Part shown: positions 7,097 through 12,577 of the stretch, one piece after another | Layout of the letters: the number at the start of each line of letters is the position of its first letter | Position numbering within the stretch: position 1 is the stretch's first letter | Notes under the pieces: generated by a model | Told to the model about the DNA's origin: nothing | What the model saw: only the letters and a program-made list of their open reading frames with translations | Databases searched by the model: none | Assembly: GCA_035275625.1 (NCBI GenBank) | Contig: DATEMK010000014.1 | Location: forward strand, 1-12,577 | Origin: DATEMK01 sp035275625 | GTDB lineage: Bacteria > Bacteroidota > Bacteroidia > AKYH767-A > OLB10 | Length of the DNA stretch: 12,577 nt | Reading direction: 5' to 3' | Program-made: the position numbers and the translations under genes

Positions 7097-8470
7097 ATGA
7101 GTGATAGTAAAACAACATTTTTAACCGTAGTCGAACATTCCATAAAAGATAAAGCGTTGCGGCAAAAAATTTCTGCAGCATCAGCAAATCACAGGAATGC
7201 TTTTGAAGAAGGAAAAAAACAATATGCTCAATTGGAAACAGCGCGGCAAAGAGCTGCTTTTGCAAAGTGGAAAGCCATTGAAAATCTTGATAAATACTTA
7301 ATTGAGTTCGAGGCTGCTTTTATTAAAAGTGGCGGAAAAATTATCTGGGCGCAGGATGCCAATGAAGCCACTGATGAAATCCTGAAAATTGTAAATCGTT
7401 TTCGTGATGGTCTTGTGGTAAAATCAAAAAGCATGATCACCGAAGAAATCGGCTTGAATGCAGTTTTGCAAAAAAACAGTCATCAAGTGATGGAAACGGA
7501 CCTTGGGCAGTATATTATTCAAATAACCAACGATACACCCTCGCACATGATCCTGCCTGTGCTGCACAAAAGCGGGGAAGAAATAATTGAACTTTACCAG
7601 GCTTCGAATAGTAAAGTGGAGACGGTGGAAGATGTTGTAAAAACCACAAGAAATATTTTACGCGAAAAATACCGGGATGCTTCTGTGGGAATTTCGGGTG
7701 CTAATTTTGTAATTGCTGATTCAGGCGCTGTTTCCATTTCAGAAAATGAAGGCAATGCAGTCCTTTGCACTGCCATGCCGCGCGTGCATATTGTGGTGGC
7801 CGGCATTGACAAAGTTATTCCGTCATTAAACGATCTTGATCTTTTTCTTCCTCTGCTTTCTACTTTCGGTACCGGGCAGCCATTGACGGTTTATAACACG
7901 ATTATAACAGGGCCTTGCCACAATGAAGAGCCGTCAGGGCCATCAGAAATGTATATTGTTCTTGTGGACAATGGCCGCACAAAAGTAATGGCAGATGAAA
8001 TACAGAGGCAGTCCATGCATTGTATTCATTGCGGAGCGTGCATGTTTAATGATCCTGTCTATAGAATAATCGGGGGCCATGCTTACAGCAATATCTATAA
8101 CGGACCGTTTGGTTCAGCCATTTTGCCCCATAAAGAAGAAATGAAAGAATACGTTCACCTGGGCGAGGCAAATCCATTGGATGGGAGTGCAACGGATAGT
8201 TGCCCTGTAAATATTAATTTCAACAAACTGTTTCTTCAAAATCGAAAATCAGCGGTTGACCAGCAGCTCACAGCTAAATCCGAAAAATGGTTTTATTTTT
8301 TCTGGAAGAAAGCCGTGTTGAAAAGAAACCTGATTAAGCTGACCGGAATTAAAACACTTGGTTATTTTGTCAACTCGATTTTCAATAAATCAGAAAATGG
8401 GTTGCGTGAAACGCGTGACCCTGTTAAAAAATCCTTTAATGAACAATGGCGGGAAAAAATGAAATCCTGA
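7097..8470 (+). CDS. LutB-like LUD-domain iron-sulfur protein with degenerate clusters
   Basis: This is a 457-aa LutB-type protein. LutB acts with LutA and LutC in L-lactate oxidation, passing electrons through two 4Fe-4S clusters. The LUD domain spans about 60-300 with typical blocks (GANFVIADSGAVSISENEGN, then GTGQPLTVYNTIITGP). The first cluster motif CIHCGACMFNDP (309-320) has Asp319 where the fourth Cys is expected. In the second motif, where relatives read LCGACTEVCP, this protein reads LDGSATDSCP (361-370), keeping only Cys369. The C-terminal LutB domain (DUF3390-like, about 395-457) is present. ATG7097 is chosen because the promoter motif ends just before it. No lutA or lutC is adjacent. 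The protein is intact, so it may have changed function or bind fewer clusters. Confidence 0.85.
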   Translation: MSDSKTTFLTVVEHSIKDKALRQKISAASANHRNAFEEGKKQYAQLETARQRAAFAKWKAIENLDKYLIEFEAAFIKSGGKIIWAQDANEATDEILKIVNRFRDGLVVKSKSMITEEIGLNAVLQKNSHQVMETDLGQYIIQITNDTPSHMILPVLHKSGEEIIELYQASNSKVETVEDVVKTTRNILREKYRDASVGISGANFVIADSGAVSISENEGNAVLCTAMPRVHIVVAGIDKVIPSLNDLDLFLPLLSTFGTGQPLTVYNTIITGPCHNEEPSGPSEMYIVLVDNGRTKVMADEIQRQSMHCIHCGACMFNDPVYRIIGGHAYSNIYNGPFGSAILPHKEEMKEYVHLGEANPLDGSATDSCPVNINFNKLFLQNRKSAVDQQLTAKSEKWFYFFWKKAVLKRNLIKLTGIKTLGYFVNSIFNKSENGLRETRDPVKKSFNEQWREKMKS

Positions 8471-8515
8471 ATTGTAAAAACTGTGTCAGGTTTGAAGCTT
8501 TCATCATATCTTTCA

Positions 8516-8544
8516 TTTGAATCCTTTTTCAATTCCTACTTTTG
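8516..8544 (+). promoter_or_regulatory. Promoter for the M28 peptidase gene
   Basis: TTTG (8516-8519) and TACTTTTG (8537-8544) are separated by 17 nt, matching both halves of the Bacteroidota promoter. The ATG follows 22 nt after the -7 element. The remainder of the 8471-8566 gap shows only a weak 5-bp hairpin. Confidence 0.6.
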
Positions 8545-8566
8545 CCTCCTGATAAATTAAAATTTC

Positions 8567-10243
8567 ATGAAAAAAAGAATTGCCGCCATTGCCGTTTATT
8601 TTATTTCAGTTTTAGCCTGCCAGGCACAAACAGCGTTTGATGAAAAACAAGTAACACAAAAATTAAAAAATCATATTTCAATCCTTGCATCCGATGCTTT
8701 TGAAGGGCGCGAAACAGGAACTAACGGTGAACATCTCGCTTATGATTACATCATTGCGCAGTTCAAAGACATCGGGCTCGAAACAAAAGGAACGGACGGA
8801 TACCTTCAGCCTTTTGACTTCACCAAAGAAACAGTAATCGGTGAAAAAACTTTTTTGAAGCTGAATGAAAAAACCTTTAAACCAAAGGAAGATTTTTTTC
8901 CGCTTGCTTATTCAGCCAATACAACTGCGAAAGGCGAAGTGGTGAATGTTCGCTATGGAATCGTTGCCCCAACCATTGATTATGATGATTACCGCAATCT
9001 TGACGTAAAAGGGAAAATTGCAATGATGGAACTTTCTACCCCGGAAGGTTCCAATGCACATTCAAAATATGCCGAATTTGCTGATATTAGAACGAAAATT
9101 GACAAAGCAATTGAAAAAGGAGCGGCAGCAATAATTTTTGTAAACTCAGATAAAGACACAGAAGATCCGACATCCGATTATACGCACAAAATAACCCCCG
9201 CAAGCATTCCCGTAATTTTTGCAAAAAGCCTGGCGTATAAACTTTTGATGGATGGAACAAGACCGAAAGCAGATATTACAGTTGAACTGAAAAAAGTAGA
9301 AGCTGTTGGTCATAACATAATCGGGTATATTGATAATAAATCTGCAAATACAATAGTGATAGGCGCTCACTATGATCATCTCGGTTATGGTGACGAAGGT
9401 TCGCTTTATCGCGGAACAAAAGCTATTCATAACGGGGCAGATGACAATGCAAGCGGTGATGCAGCGCTGATTGAACTTGCACGTATCCTGAAAAAATCAA
9501 ATGATAAGTCAAACAATTATTTGTTTATTGCTTTTTCAGGAGAAGAAAAAGGGTTGCTCGGATCAAATTATTTTGTAAAACATCCGGCCATTGATCTGAA
9601 GAAAGTGAATTACATGATCAACATGGATATGGTGGGACGATTAAAGAAAGACGAAAAAACATTGCAGGTTCTTGGTGTTGGAACATCCCCTGCATGGAAA
9701 GATGTCGTTGAAAAAATAAATATTGACTCAGTTAAAATAAAAGAATCTGAAAGTGGAGTTGGCCCCTCCGATCATACTTCCTTTTATCTTGCGGATATTC
9801 CTGTGCTGCATTTTTTCACAGGTTCGCATGAAGACTATCACAAACCAGGTGATGACGAGGATAAAATAAATTATCCGGGAGAAATTTCCGTCATGAAAAT
9901 TATCCTTCAAGTCATCCATGAGTTGAATGGAAAAGAAAAATTAGCTTTTACCAAAACAAAAGATTCCGATAATTCTGAAACTCCCCGGTTCAAAGTTACT
10001 CTTGGTGTAGTTCCTGATTATGCTTTTGAAGGTGAAGGCATGCGCATTGATGGCGTAAGCGATGGAAAACCGGCAAGCAAGGCAGGTTTAAAGTCAGGCG
10101 ACATTGTGGTGCAGCTTGGTGAAAATAAAGTTCTCGATATGATGAGCTACATGAAGGCGCTTGGAAAATTTTCTAAAGGCGATACCACGATAGTGAAAGT
10201 GAAGAGAGGAAATGATATAGTGGACGCTCCAATAACTTTTTAG
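8567..10243 (+). CDS. Secreted M28 family metallopeptidase with PA and PDZ domains
   Basis: This is a 558-aa exported zinc aminopeptidase. The signal peptide is at 1-20; VLAC (15-18) resembles a lipobox, so it may be a lipoprotein, or else be cut after Ala20. A protease-associated (PA) insert lies at about 120-240. The M28 catalytic core (about 248-455) keeps all expected zinc ligands: His268 (AHYDHLG), Asp292 (GADDNASG), the SGEE pair Glu326/Glu327 (catalytic base and ligand), Asp354 (NMDMVG) and His425 (DYHKPGD). A PDZ domain (about 475-550, with KAGLKSGDIVVQLG) closes the protein. It likely trims peptides in the periplasm or at the surface. It has its own promoter match and stands 53 nt before gpsA. 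Confidence 0.92.
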   Translation: MKKRIAAIAVYFISVLACQAQTAFDEKQVTQKLKNHISILASDAFEGRETGTNGEHLAYDYIIAQFKDIGLETKGTDGYLQPFDFTKETVIGEKTFLKLNEKTFKPKEDFFPLAYSANTTAKGEVVNVRYGIVAPTIDYDDYRNLDVKGKIAMMELSTPEGSNAHSKYAEFADIRTKIDKAIEKGAAAIIFVNSDKDTEDPTSDYTHKITPASIPVIFAKSLAYKLLMDGTRPKADITVELKKVEAVGHNIIGYIDNKSANTIVIGAHYDHLGYGDEGSLYRGTKAIHNGADDNASGDAALIELARILKKSNDKSNNYLFIAFSGEEKGLLGSNYFVKHPAIDLKKVNYMINMDMVGRLKKDEKTLQVLGVGTSPAWKDVVEKINIDSVKIKESESGVGPSDHTSFYLADIPVLHFFTGSHEDYHKPGDDEDKINYPGEISVMKIILQVIHELNGKEKLAFTKTKDSDNSETPRFKVTLGVVPDYAFEGEGMRIDGVSDGKPASKAGLKSGDIVVQLGENKVLDMMSYMKALGKFSKGDTTIVKVKRGNDIVDAPITF

Positions 10244-10296
10244 TATTCTTTTTTCTTCCTTTCTCGTCCTATTTGTAAATTGCGCTTTTATTTTCC

Positions 10297-11298
10297 ATGA
10301 AAGAAAAAAATAATTCCATTGCAATTATCGGTGGCGGAAGCTGGGCTACAGCCATTGTTAAAATTATTTCCAATAATTGCAGCCAGATAAACTGGTGGGT
10401 TCGCAAAAATGAAACTTCGGAATTCATCAAAACTTACAATCACAATCCCAATTACCTCAGCGATGTTGCAATTAATTTGGAAAAAGTTTCTGTTTCATCT
10501 GACTTAAAGAAAACATTGCATCATTCATCCATAATTATTCTTGCGGTTCCTTCAGCATTTTTAAAAGAGTCATTTAGCAACATTTCGCCCGATGATTTAA
10601 AAGATAAAATTGTTTTTTCCGCTATCAAAGGAATTATCCCTGATGATTTAATGATTGTTGGGGATTTTATGAATAGGCGCTATAAAATTCCGATTGATAA
10701 AATTGGTGTGATCACCGGTCCGTGCCATGCAGAAGAAGTGGCGCTTGAAAAACTTTCTTACCTGACGCTTGCCTGCCAGCAAACAGAAAATGCTGCATTA
10801 CTAAGCCGTTATTTTAATTGCCGTTTCATTAAAACAACTGTGAGTGATGATATTTATGGAACTGAATATGCGGCAGTGCTCAAAAATGTTATTGCAATTG
10901 CGAGCGGAATTTGCCACGCTGTGGGTTACGGAGATAATTTCCAGGCAGTGCTTATTTCAAATGCCATACAGGAAATAAAACGGTTTGTGGATGCAGTTCA
11001 TCCTATCAATCGCGACATTAACGATTCAGCTTATTTAGGCGATCTGCTTGTAACAGCTTATTCGCAATTTTCACGCAACAGGACTTTCGGCAGCATGATT
11101 GGTAAAGGTTATTCTGTGAAATCCGCCCAGCTGGAAATGAGCATGGTTGCTGAAGGGTATTATGCCGTAAACTGCATTCATGATATCAATAAAAAATATA
11201 AAGTTGATCTTCCTATTTGTACTGCCGTTTTTAATATTCTTTATGAAAGGAGTGTTCCGCGTTTGGAAATGAAAAGCCTTGCTAAAAAATTGAAATGA
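10297..11298 (+). CDS. gpsA: NAD(P)-dependent glycerol-3-phosphate dehydrogenase
   Basis: This 333-aa cytosolic enzyme reduces dihydroxyacetone phosphate to sn-glycerol-3-phosphate, the phospholipid backbone. The Rossmann motif IIGGGSWATA (10-19) is followed by FSAIKGI (107-113), GPCHAEEV (141-148), the catalytic-lysine block LKNVIAIASGI (195-205, Lys196) and the substrate loop SRNRTFG (259-265). YLGDLLVT (246-253) is as in Bacteroidota homologues. The length is standard. The start ATG10297 is the only one before the Rossmann motif. The 53-nt gap after the M28 gene holds no exact TAnnTTTG, so the two may be co-transcribed. Confidence 0.95.
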   Translation: MKEKNNSIAIIGGGSWATAIVKIISNNCSQINWWVRKNETSEFIKTYNHNPNYLSDVAINLEKVSVSSDLKKTLHHSSIIILAVPSAFLKESFSNISPDDLKDKIVFSAIKGIIPDDLMIVGDFMNRRYKIPIDKIGVITGPCHAEEVALEKLSYLTLACQQTENAALLSRYFNCRFIKTTVSDDIYGTEYAAVLKNVIAIASGICHAVGYGDNFQAVLISNAIQEIKRFVDAVHPINRDINDSAYLGDLLVTAYSQFSRNRTFGSMIGKGYSVKSAQLEMSMVAEGYYAVNCIHDINKKYKVDLPICTAVFNILYERSVPRLEMKSLAKKLK

Positions 11299-11304
11299 TT
11301 ACTT

Positions 11305-11329
11305 CTTAATTGTTTGAAAAATAATTAAG
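11305..11329 (+). repeat. Small hairpin overlapping the large inverted repeat
   Basis: CTTAATT (11305-11311) pairs with AATTAAG (11323-11329) around an 11-nt loop. Its right arm is also the first part of the left arm of the 23-bp inverted repeat, so the two structures exclude each other in RNA. Confidence 0.6.
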
Positions 11330-11394
11330 CCACAGATTCACAGATTTTTATCAGTTATTTTTCTTTTAGTTAATCTGTGAATCTGTGGCTTAAT
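11324..11394 (+). repeat. Perfect 23-bp inverted repeat between gpsA and gltX
   Basis: The left arm 11324-11346 and right arm 11372-11394 are exact reverse complements around a 25-nt T-rich loop. Each arm contains an 8-nt direct repeat (CACAGATT twice on the left). It starts 26 nt after the gpsA stop. The right arm is followed by CCTCCC rather than a T-run, so it is not a standard intrinsic terminator, though it could stop or stabilise the gpsA transcript. It resembles a REP- or MITE-type dispersed intergenic element. No target-site duplication is seen at its edges. Confidence 0.85.
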
Positions 11395-11411
11395 CCTCCC
11401 ACGTAATCCTT

Positions 11412-11419
11412 TATCTTTG
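11412..11419 (+). promoter_or_regulatory. Promoter -7 element for gltX
   Basis: TATCTTTG is an exact TAnnTTTG match 19 nt before ATG11439. No TTTG is seen at the -33 position, where the right arm of the inverted repeat ends. Confidence 0.5.
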
Positions 11420-11438
11420 CCCTCTTATTTTTCAAATT

Positions 11439-12577
11439 ATGAGTGAAAGAAGAGTCCGGACAAGATTTGCTCCCAGCCCTACTGGTCCTCTGCACATAGG
11501 CGGAGTGCGCACTGCTTTGTATGCTTATTTATTTGCAAAACGAAATGGCGGAGATTTTTTACTGCGTATCGAAGACACTGACCAAAACCGTTTTGTTCCC
11601 GGTGCGGAAGAATATATTATTGAATCCTTGAACTGGTGCGGAATAAAAATTGACGAAGGTGTTTCCGTTGGCGGAAAGTTTGCTCCGTATCGTCAAAGCG
11701 AACGAAAAGAGGTTTACAGGAAATATGCCGAGCAATTAATTCAAAGCGGCCATGCTTATTATGCTTTTGACAAAGCGGAAGAATTAGATGCCATTCGCAA
11801 AAAAGCTGAAAAAGAAAACCTGCCTGCCGGCAAGGCCGGGAAAACTTTTTCTTATGATTCAAACTCGCGAATGAGTTTGAATAATTCTTTATCGCTTTCG
11901 AAAGAAGAAACGGAGAAAAGAATTGCAGCAAATGAACCGTATGTTATCCGTTTAAAAGTCCCGGCTAACCAGGAAATAAACTTTACGGATTTGATTCGCG
12001 GAGGAGTTACATTTCATTCCAATCTCGTGGACGATAAAGTTTTGCTGAAGAGTGATGGAATGCCCACCTATCATCTTGCGCACATTGTTGATGATGTGCT
12101 GATGGAAATCACACATGCTATCCGCGGAGAAGAATGGCTGCCATCTGCACCTGCACATATTTTAATTTACAAATTTCTTGGATGGGAAAACGTGATGCCG
12201 CAATATGCACATCTTCCTTTATTATTAAAACCGGATGGTAATGGCAAACTAAGTAAACGCGATGGCGATAAATTAGGCTTTCCCGTTTTCCCATTGGAAT
12301 GGAAAGATCCGGCAACCGGAGAAATTTCTTCGGGCTATCGCGAAAAAGGATATTCTCCCGGAGCATTTGTAAACATGCTTGCCTTCCTTGGCTGGAACCC
12401 GGGAACAGAACAGGAAATTTTTTCGATGGAAGAATTAATTAAGAATTTTTCTTTCGAACATGTTCACAAAGCAGGTGCGCGTTTCGATCCGGAAAAAACA
12501 AAATGGTTCAATGAACAATGGCTGCAAAGGCAACCGGATGCTGATCTTGCATCACGATTAAAGTCAGCATTGAAAAA
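11439..12577 (+). CDS. gltX: Glutamyl-tRNA synthetase (3' end beyond the window)
   Basis: The first 379 codons of a class I aminoacyl-tRNA synthetase that charges tRNA-Glu. The signature PSPTGPLHIGG (12-22) carries the HIGH-type motif, LLRIEDTD (41-48) follows, and the KMSKS-type motif is KLSKR (270-274) inside LLKPDGNGKLSKRDGDKLG. GEEWLPSAP and the DDVLMEITHAIRG block are conserved GltX landmarks. The anticodon-binding domain has just begun when the window ends. Residues 128-134 (LPAGKAG) are a GC-rich palindromic insertion. The frame is open throughout, so the gene appears functional. Confidence 0.97.
   Translation, partial: MSERRVRTRFAPSPTGPLHIGGVRTALYAYLFAKRNGGDFLLRIEDTDQNRFVPGAEEYIIESLNWCGIKIDEGVSVGGKFAPYRQSERKEVYRKYAEQLIQSGHAYYAFDKAEELDAIRKKAEKENLPAGKAGKTFSYDSNSRMSLNNSLSLSKEETEKRIAANEPYVIRLKVPANQEINFTDLIRGGVTFHSNLVDDKVLLKSDGMPTYHLAHIVDDVLMEITHAIRGEEWLPSAPAHILIYKFLGWENVMPQYAHLPLLLKPDGNGKLSKRDGDKLGFPVFPLEWKDPATGEISSGYREKGYSPGAFVNMLAFLGWNPGTEQEIFSMEELIKNFSFEHVHKAGARFDPEKTKWFNEQWLQRQPDADLASRLKSALK
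11820..11840 (+). repeat. GC-rich palindromic repeat inserted in frame in gltX
   Basis: Seven codons translate to LPAGKAG around a perfect palindrome TGCCGGCA (11825-11832), with flanks CCTGCC and AGGCCGG that are complementary apart from bulges. The base content is strikingly GC-rich against the AT-rich gene. The sequence resembles the CCTGCCTGCCGGCAGG-type repeat that I recall recurring in Bacteroidota genomes. Confidence 0.65.

Noticed and set aside
8466..8490. CCTGA/TCAGG hairpin after the LutB-like gene as a terminator
   Set aside because: A 5-bp stem with a 15-nt loop and no T-run is too weak.
8608..8624. GCCTGCCAGGC short palindrome in the M28 signal peptide
   Set aside because: Five-bp arms with a one-base centre inside coding sequence are likely chance.
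1..12577. CRISPR array, tRNA, rRNA, transposase or defence system
   Set aside because: No regularly spaced repeats, no RNA-gene-like folds noticed, and every long frame has a housekeeping, envelope or peptidase assignment.

Overview
This is an AT-rich, gene-dense window that looks like the chromosome of a member of the Bacteroidota. The evidence is the protein families present: an Omp28-like lipoprotein, a DUF6089/PorG-like outer-membrane protein, separate RfaE2, and Bacteroidota-type GpsA and GltX. Shine-Dalgarno sequences are lacking, and several genes carry a TAnnTTTG element upstream, which matches the known Bacteroidota -7 promoter consensus. The content points to a free-living or environmental lineage rather than a phage, plasmid or island. 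I see no tRNA, rRNA, CRISPR array, transposase or integrase.

Layout. Positions 31-933 (+) encode a lipoprotein of probable Omp28 type, closed by an intrinsic terminator. Two hairpins fill the convergent gap to a long minus-strand block (7010 down to 1129). Read in transcription order, that block is panC, panD, a flippase-like (LPG_synthase_TM/UPF0104) membrane protein, rfaE2, a small lipocalin-like lipoprotein with its own promoter, radA and a DUF6089 protein. panD, the flippase-like gene and rfaE2 overlap end to start (4 and 20 nt) and are almost certainly co-transcribed. At 7011-7096 transcription diverges. The plus strand then carries a LutB-like protein with degenerate iron-sulfur motifs, a secreted M28 peptidase with PA and PDZ domains, gpsA, and the first 379 codons of gltX, which runs off the right edge.

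Function. PanC and PanD make pantothenate from beta-alanine and pantoate. RfaE2 makes ADP-heptose for LPS core, and GpsA makes glycerol-3-phosphate for phospholipids. The flippase-like protein, DUF6089 protein, two lipoproteins and M28 peptidase are cell-envelope or exported proteins. RadA and GltX are core information-processing genes. The window is therefore mostly housekeeping plus envelope functions.

I did not find a convincing new multi-gene system. The unusual items are small. They are a LutB homologue that has lost several cluster cysteines, an Omp28-like protein without its CxxC, and a lipoprotein signal peptide built from a 17-nt tandem duplication read in two frames. There is also a GC-rich palindromic 21-nt in-frame insertion in gltX, a perfect 23-bp inverted repeat between gpsA and gltX with a competing hairpin, and a mirrored divergent promoter between panC and the lutB-like gene.
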